A stretch of 64,000 nt of DNA from Roseiarcus sp963835215 (GTDB taxonomy: Bacteria; Pseudomonadota; Alphaproteobacteria; Rhizobiales; Beijerinckiaceae), in the NCBI GenBank assembly GCA_963835215.1, contig CAWIES010000004.1, positions 62,001 to 126,000 of the forward strand, read 5' to 3'. The notes beneath the pieces were generated by a model that was not told the DNA's origin, searched no databases, and saw only the letters and a list, made by a program, of their open reading frames with translations. Shown here piece by piece: positions 25,816 through 35,053 of the stretch (positions are counted from its first letter, which is position 1; the number at the start of each line of letters is the position of its first letter). The position numbers were made by a program, and so were the translations under genes.

Positions 25816-25893
25816 GATCGCCTCCTTGTTCTCGACGATGGCGTGTTCGAGCTTGTCGGCGGCGAGCGCAAGCGCCGGTTCGGCCTCAGCGCG
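25816..25893 (-). pseudogene. Remnant of the prohead protease C-terminal coiled coil
   Basis: In frame with DUF6572 copy B, directly upstream, is AEPALALAADKLEHAIVENK. The prohead protease has ALALAADRLERAVIENTAL at 27806-27870. DNA similarity over about 47 bp is roughly 80 percent by eye. The stretch starts just after an in-frame TGA and has no start codon, so it is a displaced fragment, a small parallel to the orphan portal tip. Confidence 0.55.
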
Positions 25894-25917
25894 TCAGCTT
25901 CGATCGTCGTCGCGCCT

Positions 25918-26973
25918 CTACGTCTTCGGCCCTCCCGCGTCTTCGATCGCGCGACTTCGGACGGCGGCCTCGGCGTCGTCGAGAATGTGCTCGATGTAAG
26001 TCTCGGGCGTCAGGCGCGGCGCATCGACCCAAGTGCGTAGGATTCCAGCGTGCTTGAGTAGCGTCGCACGCGTCTTGACGCGATCGGCGCCGATGGCCGC
26101 CGCCAGATAAGCGACGATCGCGAAGCGGCTGCCCCCGGTGCGAACCCAGATCATGGGCGCGTCGTCCCGTTCGAGGAGATTCAAGAGCGACGCGATCGCG
26201 ACGATGTCTGTCACGAAAGGAATCAGCTTCGATCGCACAAGTTCGGTTATTGTTCGCGCCAGCTGGTCGGAGGAATATTCGGTCATGTCGATCAATTCGC
26301 GGGTCTTCCAGCCGAACAGGCCGCCGATCGAGAACCGCATCGAGCAAAACCAGGGCGGATACTTGTAGCCGCTGTCGCGCAGGGCACGCAGAATGCCGCG
26401 GTGTGCGTAGCGCTGTCGACATTCGGTCGCAAAGGCTTCCGCAGCGCGATTGCGGAAGCCTGCGTCGCCACAAAGATAGTCCTGCGGGACGCCGTAGGTT
26501 TCGAAGGTGAGGACGTGCTCGACTTCCGGCGTGCTCCATTCGCCGCGATAGGTCAGTTTGGCGACTTTTCGATAGCCGGCCTCTGCGAGCCCCGGCGCCA
26601 GGATATCGTCGAGTTCGGCGTGCTTCGGTTTGGCGCTGGTCGCGCTCGCCCCGGGATCGGACGTCCCCGACGCGCGGGGATCGCCCCCACTGGCCTCAGG
26701 CAGGCGGCTGCGAATTTTCTCGATCACCTTGAGCAAGCGCTTGGCCTCCGCCTGTTCTTCGGGCGAGACTTTGCCGCCGACTCGCCGGATGACGCCAGCA
26801 ATCGATTGCGGCACAGCCCGTGGAGCCGGGTCCTTGCCGGGCAGGAGTTGGCGAAGCGCGTCGCTCCCGTCGACGGGCGGAGATTTGTCGTCGGAATTCA
26901 CTGTCGTTAGCCCGTGCTCCTTGTTCTCGCCGCAGCCATCCACCTTTGAAGCGCCAAGAGACCGGTCCGGCAT
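25918..26973 (-). CDS. Unknown 351-residue protein, perhaps DUF4304-like
   Basis: Intact, soluble. The first 120 residues are a charged, low-complexity region (PPVDGSDALRQLLPGKDPAP; SPEEQAEAKRLLKVIEKIR). From about residue 120, LDDILAPGLAEAGYRKVAK, YRGEWSTPEVEHVLTFETYG and FCSMRFSIGGLFGW recall DUF4304, a family linked to toxin immunity, but the match is loose. A C-terminal helical part follows. It lies between the protease and capsid genes together with the two DUF6572 genes, which suggests the same toxin/immunity context. Role not established. Confidence 0.4.
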   Translation of the reverse strand: MPDRSLGASKVDGCGENKEHGLTTVNSDDKSPPVDGSDALRQLLPGKDPAPRAVPQSIAGVIRRVGGKVSPEEQAEAKRLLKVIEKIRSRLPEASGGDPRASGTSDPGASATSAKPKHAELDDILAPGLAEAGYRKVAKLTYRGEWSTPEVEHVLTFETYGVPQDYLCGDAGFRNRAAEAFATECRQRYAHRGILRALRDSGYKYPPWFCSMRFSIGGLFGWKTRELIDMTEYSSDQLARTITELVRSKLIPFVTDIVAIASLLNLLERDDAPMIWVRTGGSRFAIVAYLAAAIGADRVKTRATLLKHAGILRTWVDAPRLTPETYIEHILDDAEAAVRSRAIEDAGGPKT

Positions 26974-27003
26974 CGTCGTACGCGACGTCGCCCAGCGCCA
27001 CCT

Positions 27004-27270
27004 TCACCCATCCGACTTGGTCGAACGTTTCCTTGCGGCGGCTTCGGCCTCGGCGTCCATTCGATTGACTTCCGCAACGGAAGGCAAGCCGAGGAGTTTC
27101 ATAATGGCGTCGAGTCGCTCGATACGCTCTTCAGCGGTCAGAGCGCCGGGTTCAACGCGCGAAATAAAAATCTCGGAGGCGATAATGGTTGGTTCGTCGG
27201 GTCTAGTCACCGGCGGCCCCACGTCTGCCGCCGAAGTCGGGCGATACTTCTTGGGGGCTGGCGGAGTCAT
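27004..27270 (-). CDS. Small unknown protein between protease and capsid
   Basis: 88 residues: a proline-rich start (MTPPAPKKYRPTSAADVGPP), then TAEERIERLDAIMKLLGLPS and a charged helix. No known domain. It ends 30 bp before the 351-residue gene, in the same direction, so they are probably one transcript. The 287 bp upstream (27271-27557) hold an open but start-less stretch (VETLRADWAARGTSACISAL) that might be another remnant; nothing there is recognised. Confidence 0.4.
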   Translation of the reverse strand: MTPPAPKKYRPTSAADVGPPVTRPDEPTIIASEIFISRVEPGALTAEERIERLDAIMKLLGLPSVAEVNRMDAEAEAAARKRSTKSDG

Positions 27271-27557
27271 TGATTTTCTTCCGATCTCAACGCCGCTGGC
27301 GGAAGCCGGTTACAGGAGAAAAATATCCTGACGAACTTCAGTCTATTGTAGAGGACTACGCTCCGTATATCAATTCGGTCGCAGGCACGACAGTATATAG
27401 TGCCCGCTGCGAGAGTCAGCGCGCCGTTGACAAACTCCGGCAGCGCCGAGATGCACGCGCTCGTTCCGCGTGCGGCCCAATCCGCGCGCAGCGTCTCGAC
27501 GAGCGTGGCGGCGCTCCGAAGCTACACGACTATCGAGATGCGACGGGGCGAGACCGC

Positions 27558-28517
27558 TCAGCCTCGCAACGGCATCGGCCGCGCCAGGCTCAATTTCGTC
27601 AGCGCCAATGCGCGCGCCTCGGGCGCGAGTTCGGCGAGGCGCTTGATGGCGTCATCGACGCGCATCGTCCCCTCGTCGGCGACCGAAGCGTCGACGCTCT
27701 TTGACGTGGCGCGTAGCGCGGCGCGGGCGGGTAGGGGCTGCGCTTCAAGCGAGGCGACGCGCGCGGCGAGCGCTGCGACTTCCGGCGCCAGCACGCCAAC
27801 CGATTTGCGCAGCGCCGTGTTTTCGATGACGGCGCGCTCCAGTCTGTCGGCGGCGAGAGCCAGCGCCGAGGCCGCCTTGGCGAGCGCGGCCGAGGGGGAG
27901 GCGGCCTCGACAGCGGGCGGCGGCTCGGCGCTGGCGAGCGCGACCGGCGCGGCCGCGCTTTCCTTCTGTTGGGGGGGCGGCGCTTCGTCGGCGGGCGCGG
28001 CCTCAGGTTCTTCCAAGCGCGGCGCGAAGGCGCGCTTCTCGACCGTCCCGTCCTTGACGACCTCGAAGGTCGCGCCGGGCAGGCAGGGCAGATCGACGAG
28101 CGAGATTTCGGTCGGCTCGGCGGTGTAGCGGGTGAGGCCGGTGTCGGGGTCGGGCCAGCGCTTCACATAACGGCCGCCCTGCGAGAAGCCGGTATAGACG
28201 CCTTCCTGCACCTTGCGCCATTCGTCGTCGTCGACGATCCGCGCCGAAACAAGAATGCGTTTCTCGTCGTCGTCAAAGGCGATGTCGGTCAGCTTCCCGG
28301 CTGCTATCCGCCCATGCATGGCGCGCACGGCCCCCAGCGACTTGCCGCCGCTCGCCTTCAGCGCCTCGGCCGACCAGGCTTCGAAATAGGGCTTGGTCGA
28401 AGAATAGTCGCAGATCTCGCCGACCCGGTCAGGCGCCTCGGCGGTGGCGACGCCCTGGATCAGGCGCTGGTCGAGATCGACTTTGGCAAGGGCGAGGAAA
28501 AGGTCGAGCGTCGACAT
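27558..28517 (-). CDS. Prohead protease (S78 / XkdF-like) with a C-terminal coiled-coil scaffold
   Basis: 319 residues. ATG 28517 has a strong ribosome site (AAGGAG, 9 bases away), which rules out the longer start at 28706. Residues 1-150 are the protease: RLIQGVATAEAPDRVGEI, His68 in RAMHGR, Ser112 in TGFSQGGRYV and EPTEISLVDLPCLPGATFEV. The remaining half is an Ala/Glu-rich coiled coil typical of scaffolding. It cuts scaffold and capsid during head maturation. It directly follows the terminase in reading order apart from one opposite-strand gene. Its coiled coil is duplicated at 25816-25893. Confidence 0.8.
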   Translation of the reverse strand: MSTLDLFLALAKVDLDQRLIQGVATAEAPDRVGEICDYSSTKPYFEAWSAEALKASGGKSLGAVRAMHGRIAAGKLTDIAFDDDEKRILVSARIVDDDEWRKVQEGVYTGFSQGGRYVKRWPDPDTGLTRYTAEPTEISLVDLPCLPGATFEVVKDGTVEKRAFAPRLEEPEAAPADEAPPPQQKESAAAPVALASAEPPPAVEAASPSAALAKAASALALAADRLERAVIENTALRKSVGVLAPEVAALAARVASLEAQPLPARAALRATSKSVDASVADEGTMRVDDAIKRLAELAPEARALALTKLSLARPMPLRG

Positions 28518-28997
28518 GCGTCGCGATCTCCTTACGAACGAGGGAATGGGGTGGGGCGCGCGAGGCGTGCGCGGATTTTCGAAAGAGGGGAGGGCGCGGG
28601 AGCGGCTTGGCCCCCGAGAGAGCCGCTCGGGTCCGGCGCCGACTTCTCCGATAATCAGGATTATGTCGCTTGCCGCGTAAATGGCAATCTTTTGTTCGTT
28701 GCGCAATGGCGGAAAACTTCGCAGACGCCTTGAAAATTAGGGCTTTGCGGGCTTGTGAAAGATAGATCCCCTCATCCCGAGGAGCGCCGCTCTCGCGGCG
28801 CGTCTCGAAGGATCGGCGCCGGGAAGAGAGCAGCTTGGGCCCCTCGCCCTTCGAGACGCCTGCTGCGCGGGCTCCTCAGGGTGAGGAAGCTTGGCGAGAG
28901 CCGAGCTCGCCGCGAGACCCAACGATCTCTACATCCGCTGGCTCCCTCCGTCCCGGCCGCCTATACACGAGGCTCCGCCGCCCGAGTCGCTTATCGC
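28518..28997. other. 480-bp spacer between the protease and an opposite-strand gene
   Basis: It must hold promoters for the protease (minus) and the small exported protein (plus), but I see no convincing consensus boxes. It also holds the palindromic repeat at 28770-28886. No gene recognised. Confidence 0.5.
28770..28886. repeat. Intergenic palindromic repeat (RIME-like)
   Basis: Begins cctcatcccgaggagcgccg and ends with the approximate inverse gctcctcagggtgagg; inside are gcgtctcgaagg and its inverse ccttcgagacgc. Repeats of this wording are common between genes of Hyphomicrobiales. Folding into a long hairpin is expected. Confidence 0.7.
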
Positions 28998-29339
28998 ATG
29001 CGCCGCATCCTCGCCTGCGTCGTTCTCGTCCTTGTCGCGCCGGCGCTCGCCGCCGAGACGGGCGAACGCTGGACCTTCTGCGTCGCCTCCGCGCTCGAGG
29101 GCAAGGATGTCTGGATCAGCGAGGTCTTCGCCGCGGCGCGCGATCGCGAACGGCTGGAGGGCGAGTTGAAGGTCTATCTGCAACAACACGGCGGCTTCGA
29201 TGTCGACGTGCAATGCCCCGCGCCCAAGGATGACAAGACCGCCGTCGTCAACGCGCAATTTTCTGCCGCCGAATTCAACCGCAAGCTCGGCAATATCCTG
29301 CACGAAGTCGCCGCAACTGTTTTCACGCAAAAGAGGTGA
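28998..29339 (+). CDS. Small exported protein of unknown function
   Basis: 113 residues from ATG 28998. RRILACVVLVLVAPALAAET is a clear signal peptide with an ALA-AET cleavage site. The mature part has two cysteines (WTFCVAS, VDVQCPAPK), which could pair in the periplasm, and a regular helix/strand pattern. The only plus-strand gene between 1.8 and 31.2 kb, tail-to-tail with the terminase (6 bp apart). Similar small exported proteins occur in rhizobial genomes; no function is known to me. Confidence 0.6.
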   Translation: MRRILACVVLVLVAPALAAETGERWTFCVASALEGKDVWISEVFAAARDRERLEGELKVYLQQHGGFDVDVQCPAPKDDKTAVVNAQFSAAEFNRKLGNILHEVAATVFTQKR

Positions 29340-29345
29340 GCGGCG

Positions 29346-30755
29346 TCACTTACGCTCCGCCGCGCCTTGCGCGTAATACGCCATCATCCCTTGCGCGCCG
29401 CCGTCGAAGCCGAGCAGATCGGCGATCGCCCACACCAGCGCGTCGGCGCGGTCGGGCGAGTAGCCGCTTGAGCGGGCGTCGAAATCGGGGGTCAGCGCGC
29501 AGAGCTGGTCCTCGAGCTTTTCGAACACGCCGAGATGGAAGACGGCGCCGCGTTCATAGGCCGCTGCGACCGGCTCGGCGCGCAGATATTTGCCGCGCGT
29601 CGCGGTCACCGTGCGCACCGGCAGGTTGGGATCGCTCTGGCGCAGCACGGCGACCACCATCTCGCCGCCGTTGTTGATCTCCGCGACGACGCGATTGGCC
29701 TGAAAGCGACGAAAAGCCGAGACGACGCGCGCCGCCCAGCGGCCGGGCGTCTCGCCCTGGCTGGTCAGATCGGCGAGCACATGGATCGCGCCGCCAGCGA
29801 CGCGCCCGGCGACGATGACGCCGCATTCGTCGGACGAAGCGCCCGATCGCGCCGGCGGATCGACGCCGATGACGATCTCTACATAGCTCGCCGGCTCGGC
29901 GCCCGGCGCGAGGCGCTGGCGCTCGATCAGCGCGCGCGTCCACAACGCGCCCGGCGTCTCTTCGACGATCTCGGCGAACAGCTCCTGCCGCCCGATCGCG
30001 CGCCCCGCATAGCGCTGGGCGATGCGGGCGACGAAAGCCTCGGCGAGATTGTTGACGTTGTCGAAGGTCGAGCCGCGCGTGACGATCGCGTTGGGGTCGG
30101 CGACCAGCTGCTTGACCAGCTTGGTTGGCCGCGGCGTCGTGGTGATCACCGCCTGGGGCTTTGCGCCAAGACGCAAGCCGAGCAGCGCTTGATCGAACGC
30201 GTCGGGCTTCTTCCACGCGGCGAGTTCGTCCAGCCAAATTTTTTCGTGCTGCTTGCCCCTCAGTCGGTCGGGCTCCTCGGCGGAGAACAGCAGCGACACC
30301 GCGCCGCTCGGCCAGGTGAGGCGGCCCGAGGCGCGGGCGTAACGCGGCCGCTCGCCGCGCGGACAGACCGCCATCAGTCCGGATTCGCCCAGCACCATCA
30401 CGTCGCGCACGTCCTCGTGGGTCGCGCCGACCAGATTGACGATGGCGAAGCTTTTCACCCATTCGCGCACCGCCTCGGCGCCGGCGCGCGTCTTGCCGGC
30501 GCCGCGACCAGCGAGGATCAGCCAATAGATCCAGTCGCCGGGAGGCGGACGTTGGTCGGCGCGCGCCCAGAGCGACCAGTCGTAGAACAGCTCGTCGCAT
30601 TGCTTGTCGCTGAGCTCTGCGAGCAGTTTGGCGCGCTCCGTCGGCGACAGTTCGAGCAGTACGCCGATGTTGCGCAGCAGGGTCGCGCTGGTTGCAGCGC
30701 CGCTGCGCCAGCCGTGGCCGCGCAACTTGCGTTTTGGCGCGCCGCGCGCGCTCAC
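29346..30755 (-). CDS. Large terminase subunit (DNA packaging ATPase/nuclease)
   Basis: 469 residues, intact. GTG 30755 overlaps the stop of the small subunit (GTGA). Walker A at residues 82-89 (AGRGAGKT), Walker B in KIWLDELAAW, and the C-terminal nuclease part with VIGVDPPARSG, VVAEINNGGEMV and YSPDRADALVWA. This is the Terminase_6 / COG5323 type found in GTAs and many alphaproteobacterial prophages. It drives DNA into the prohead through the portal and cuts it. Its integrity contrasts with the broken tail genes. Confidence 0.9.
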   Translation of the reverse strand: MSARGAPKRKLRGHGWRSGAATSATLLRNIGVLLELSPTERAKLLAELSDKQCDELFYDWSLWARADQRPPPGDWIYWLILAGRGAGKTRAGAEAVREWVKSFAIVNLVGATHEDVRDVMVLGESGLMAVCPRGERPRYARASGRLTWPSGAVSLLFSAEEPDRLRGKQHEKIWLDELAAWKKPDAFDQALLGLRLGAKPQAVITTTPRPTKLVKQLVADPNAIVTRGSTFDNVNNLAEAFVARIAQRYAGRAIGRQELFAEIVEETPGALWTRALIERQRLAPGAEPASYVEIVIGVDPPARSGASSDECGVIVAGRVAGGAIHVLADLTSQGETPGRWAARVVSAFRRFQANRVVAEINNGGEMVVAVLRQSDPNLPVRTVTATRGKYLRAEPVAAAYERGAVFHLGVFEKLEDQLCALTPDFDARSSGYSPDRADALVWAIADLLGFDGGAQGMMAYYAQGAAERK

Positions 30756-31190
30756 GCTTCGCTCTTGCGCGCAGCGATCATCCGCGCCGCCATCGCGTTG
30801 AGCTTGGCGAGTAGCCGCTCGCGCCCGCCCTCGTCGGCCTCGACATTGGCCGCCGTCAGTTTGCTGAAGCCGTGATAGCGGTCGAGCCGGTCGAGAATTT
30901 TCAGCACGCGGTCGATCGCCGGCAACTCGCCCTTCTCGGCCTTCGAGGCGAGCCGGGCGGCCATGGCTTCGAGGCGGGCAATTTGAAGGCGCGCGTAATC
31001 CTCGGCGGGCGCGATCCAGCGCCGACGCAATTCGTCGCGCAGCATCGTCTCGACGCGCCGACGGGTGAGCCCCTCCTTTTCGGCGATCGCGTCGACCGTT
31101 TCGCCGGCGACCAGCGCAACCAGGATTGCCGGGCCGCGACGAGCAGGCGCGACTCTTGCGCGCGCGGGCGGGCGCGGCGGCTGGCGGCAT
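30752..31190 (-). CDS. Small terminase subunit, probably one frameshift near the start
   Basis: The clear part reads RRGPAILVALVAGETVDAIA and EKEGLTRRRVETMLRDELRR (a helix-turn-helix), then ARLQIARLEAMAARLASKAE to 30752. No ATG, GTG or TTG lies in this frame before an upstream stop at 31238. A single-base shift near 31155 would connect it to ATG 31190 (MPPAAAPARA), giving about 145 residues. The protein would recognise the DNA and recruit the large subunit. It is the first gene of the row; upstream is repeat-rich intergenic DNA. Confidence 0.6.
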
Positions 31191-31508
31191 GGGGAGACCT
31201 GCGATGTCGGGGAGGGCGGCGCAGCGCGAAAAACGCATCAAACGCCAAGGTGAGCCAATATGCCTCAAGCGGCGGAAGGCGACAAGGAATTGTCGCGCGG
31301 GGCGGGGCTGGCGGCAGGAAATTGCCTAGCAATAGCAATAGCGTGGATGGGCAATCTGAAGCGATGTTAGTTTGCGCGCCGCTCGCCGCCGTCATACGCG
31401 GGCTCGACCCGCGTATCCAAGATGAGGCGGCGGGCAACCATCCACAACCGTCTCCGCTTGGGCGCCCGGATCATAGGGCGTCTGGCAGGACGCCCGTCTC
31501 TCGACGGG
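31191..31508. other. Intergenic region at the head of the phage cluster
   Basis: 318 bp between the small terminase subunit and a membrane protein gene. The part from 31391 is a palindromic repeat. No gene, att-like core or clear promoter seen. Confidence 0.5.
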
Positions 31509-31525
31509 CTATGTCCGGGCGTGAC
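31391..31525. repeat. Intergenic palindromic repeat (gtcatacgcggg type)
   Basis: Starts gtcatacgcgggctcgaccc, with internal gacccgcgtatcc, and ends with the rough inverse ggctatgtccgggcgtgac. Same general wording as the shorter copy at 33113-33142. The last 17 bp form the 3' end of the neighbouring membrane protein gene, whose C-terminus (RHRHART) is thus repeat-derived. Confidence 0.65.
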
Positions 31526-32030
31526 GGTGGCGGGGAGCGCTTACCGCGCCGCCGCTCCACGCTGCGCGGCTCGCGCCGAACCCGAGCTCGGCGATCGTCC
31601 AGGCGACGACCACCAGCGCCAGCGCGTCGAACACATAGGGCACGGCGGCCGGGACGACGCCTTCGGACAGCGGCGTCCACCAATTTGCGGCGGCGGCGAG
31701 GAAGATCGCTAGCGGCGCCAGACCGGCGAGCGCCGGTGGGCGGCCGCGGTCGGCGAAGCGCTTGGCGCAGACGAAATATTCGGCGACCGCGCACAGGATC
31801 AGCGCGAAGGCGTAGACGATCAGATAGAGGTGGCGCGCGATCACCAGTGGATCGACGAAAGCCTCGCTCGCCAAGTCGCGCGGCGCGTCCGGCTCGGCGA
31901 CGACGGCGATCGCCGTCAGCAGCAACGCAAGGCCGACCGGCGCGAGGCTCGCCAGCGCCCACGTGCGCGGATCGATGACGCCTTCGCCCTGGCGGTAGAG
32001 AAAGCGGAACCGCGCGGCATCCAGTTTCAT
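31509..32030 (-). CDS. DUF805-like inner membrane protein
   Basis: 173 residues from ATG 32030. FLYRQGEGVIDPRTWALASL followed by four hydrophobic spans (for example VGLALLLTAIAVVAE, LYLIVYAFALILCAVAEYF, PLAIFLAAAANWW, VFDALALVVVAWTIAEL). The motif CAKRFADRGRPPALAG, between spans, is the R-x-x-D-x-x-x-P feature of DUF805. Function unknown. The last residues come from a repeat, which may have replaced the original end. Confidence 0.6.
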   Translation of the reverse strand: MKLDAARFRFLYRQGEGVIDPRTWALASLAPVGLALLLTAIAVVAEPDAPRDLASEAFVDPLVIARHLYLIVYAFALILCAVAEYFVCAKRFADRGRPPALAGLAPLAIFLAAAANWWTPLSEGVVPAAVPYVFDALALVVVAWTIAELGFGASRAAWSGGAVSAPRHRHART

Positions 32031-32035
32031 GTCGG

Positions 32036-32130
32036 CCCTCACCCCAGCCCTCTCCCGCAAGCGGGAGAGGGGGCGCGCCTCTTCTCCCGCTTGCGGGAGA
32101 AGGTGGCCGCGAAGCGGCCGGATGAGGGCG
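32036..32130. repeat. Intergenic palindromic repeat with two hairpins (possible terminator)
   Basis: ccctctcccgcaagcgggag and cttctcccgcttgcgggaga are each self-complementary, followed by ggccgcgaagcggcc and ggatgaggg, the rough inverse of the start. It lies just past the dapD stop and just before the membrane protein start; it could also end dapD transcription. Confidence 0.65.
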
Positions 32131-32139
32131 TGTTCGCCA

Positions 32140-32997
<858 letters not shown>

Positions 32998-33112
32998 GCG
33001 GGTTCCGGTTTTCTGGCGCGGCGAGGTTTCGGCGTCGGCGCGGGGGATGTCAATGGCGGGGGAGGGGCTGAGCGCTCACGGCCTTCTCCCGCGCGCGGAA
33101 GGAAGGGAATGT

Positions 33113-33142
33113 CGTCATGGCCGGGCCTGACCCGGCCATCCA
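33113..33142. repeat. Short intergenic palindrome (gtcatggccggg type)
   Basis: gtcatggccgggcctgaccc followed by ggccatccag: the arms atggccggg and cccggccat are exactly complementary. A common rhizobial intergenic unit. It could form a hairpin in the 190-bp spacer between dapD and the homospermidine synthase gene. Confidence 0.65.
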
Positions 33143-33191
33143 GGCGGCGCCGTCGTGTAGAAACCGTCCGCGCGAGCCGCTTGCGTCCCCC

Positions 33192-34625
33192 TCACCGCAC
33201 CAGCACATTCCTGAACTGCCACGGGTCGCTGGCGTCGATGTCTTCGGGGAACAGCCCCGGCCGGCCGGTCAGCGGGGTCCAGTCGGTGTAGGCGCCGATC
33301 ACGGGGCCGAGGTAGGGGGTCTGCACTTCGAGGCAGCGCTGGTGGTCCATCTCGTCGGCTTCGACGATGCCGGACTTCGGGTTCTCCAGCGCCCAGACCA
33401 TGCCGGCGAGCACGGCCGAGGTGACCTGCATGCCGGTTGCGTTCTGGTAGGGCGCGATCTCGCGCGTCTCTTCGACCGAGAGCTGCGAGCCATACCAATA
33501 GGCGTTGCGCTTGTGGCCGTAGAGCAGCACGCCGAGCTCGTCGATCCCGTCGAGGATTTCGCTCTCGCCGAGAATGTGATGCTCGCTCTGCATTTCGCCG
33601 GCGCGGCCGAACATCTCGTGCAAGCTGAGCACCGCGTCGTCGCAAGGGTGATAGGCGTAGTGGCAGGTCGGCCGGTAGAGCGCCGCGCCGGCGCCGTCGC
33701 GCACGGTGTAATAGTCGGCGATCGAGATCGACTCGTTGTGGGTGACGAGAAAGCCGAACTGGCCGAGCGCGGTCGGTGTCCATGAGCGCACGCGCGTATT
33801 GGCGCCGGGCTGGTTGAGATAGATCGCCGCGCCGCAGCCGGCCTTATGGCCCCCCGCATTGGCTGGCTTCCACGTCTCGTGCGTGCCCCAGCCGAGCTCG
33901 GCCGGCTGCATGCCCTCGGAGAGGAAGCCCTCGACCGACCAGGTGTTGACGAAGACGTTGCGCGGCTTGGGGCTCTTGGCGCGCTGCGTGTCGCGCTCGG
34001 CGATGTGCACGCCCTTGACGCCGAGGCGCTGAGCCAGCCGGCCCCAGTCCTCGCGCGATTTTGCCGCCGCGCCCTTGTCGCCAAGGTCGGCGGCCAGATT
34101 GACCAGCGCCTGCTTGACGAACCACGACACCATGCCCGGATTGGCGCCGCAGCATGAGACAGCGGTGACGCCGCCGGGATGTGAGCGCCGCTCGGCGAGC
34201 ACCGTCTCGCGTAGCGCGTAGTTGGAGCGCGCCTCCGGCCCGAGGCTCTTGTCGAAATAAAAGCCCGGCCACGGCTCGATGACGGTGTCGATGTAGAGCG
34301 CGCCGATCTCGCGGCAAAAGCGCATGATGTCGAGCGAGGAGGTGTCGACCGAAAGATTGACGCAGAACCCTTGGCCGGCGCCCTCGCTCAGATATTTGCC
34401 GAGCGCCTCGCGATAGTTCTCGCGGGTGATGGCGAGATGGACGAATTCGATGCCGCGCTCGTCGAGCAGGCGACGGTCGGAATCGTCGGGGTCGATGACG
34501 ACGAAACGGCTCTTGTCGAATTCGAAGTGGCGCTCGATCAGCGGCAAGGTTCCCTTGCCGATCGAGCCGAAGCCGATCATGACGATTGGGCCGTCGATAC
34601 GGGCGTGGCGGCGCCAATTCGGCAT
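33192..34625 (-). CDS. hss: Homospermidine synthase
   Basis: 477 residues. It makes homospermidine from two putrescines (or spermidine and putrescine) with NAD, the usual polyamine of many alphaproteobacteria. Rossmann start IVMIGFGSIGKGTLPLIERH (GFGSIG), then VVIDPDDSDRRLL, CVNLSVDTSSLDIM, EPWPGFYFD, CCGANPGMVSWFVKQAL and LGWGTHETWKP. Full length. ATG 34625 (MPNWRRHARIDGP). Confidence 0.93.
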   Translation of the reverse strand: MPNWRRHARIDGPIVMIGFGSIGKGTLPLIERHFEFDKSRFVVIDPDDSDRRLLDERGIEFVHLAITRENYREALGKYLSEGAGQGFCVNLSVDTSSLDIMRFCREIGALYIDTVIEPWPGFYFDKSLGPEARSNYALRETVLAERRSHPGGVTAVSCCGANPGMVSWFVKQALVNLAADLGDKGAAAKSREDWGRLAQRLGVKGVHIAERDTQRAKSPKPRNVFVNTWSVEGFLSEGMQPAELGWGTHETWKPANAGGHKAGCGAAIYLNQPGANTRVRSWTPTALGQFGFLVTHNESISIADYYTVRDGAGAALYRPTCHYAYHPCDDAVLSLHEMFGRAGEMQSEHHILGESEILDGIDELGVLLYGHKRNAYWYGSQLSVEETREIAPYQNATGMQVTSAVLAGMVWALENPKSGIVEADEMDHQRCLEVQTPYLGPVIGAYTDWTPLTGRPGLFPEDIDASDPWQFRNVLVR

Positions 34626-34812
34626 GGATCTCTCTCCTCGTCAGCGGGCGGGGACGCCAAGCGTCCGGCGCGGCGGTTAAAAGCAAGCCCAACGCCGCGC
34701 GTCAATAGCCGCGGGCGGGGCCAGACATATGGAGCGACGCTTGCGCGCCGCCTAGCGATGGTATAGCCCTGACCGCGTTTTAAGACGCCCCCAAGACGCC
34801 CCGGAGAGAAGC

Positions 34813-35049
34813 GTGCCCGCACGCGGATCGATCAACTGGACCAATAGTTTGACGCTTGTCAGCGTCGCCGTGCTGGTCGGCACGGAGTTCGTCGGCGCGG
34901 CGGGCGCCGCCGGCTGGGCGATCGGCGGGCTCTTTCAGCTCGGCGACCTGGTCACCCACGCGCTCGAGGTCGCCCTGATCCTCCTGGCGCTGCTCGGCCT
35001 CTACACGTTCCTGCGCGCCGCGCTATCGCACGAGCCGATCCGCAACTGA
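34813..35049 (+). CDS. Small membrane protein of unknown function
   Basis: 78 residues from a GTG at 34813 with GGAGAG 8 bases before it. Two hydrophobic spans (LTLVSVAVLVGTEFVGAAGA and GAAGWAIGGLF region, then ALEVALILLALLGLYTFLRA). No known motif. Convergent with the following oxidoreductase gene (4 bp between stops) and divergent from hss. Confidence 0.6.
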   Translation: MPARGSINWTNSLTLVSVAVLVGTEFVGAAGAAGWAIGGLFQLGDLVTHALEVALILLALLGLYTFLRAALSHEPIRN

Positions 35050-35053
35050 CGGC

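Noticed and set aside
1766..31190. A complete inducible prophage
   Set aside because: No integrase, excisionase, repressor, replication, holin/endolysin genes or att repeats were found in or beside the cluster, and several structural genes are broken as written. GTA-like or relic cluster is the safer name.
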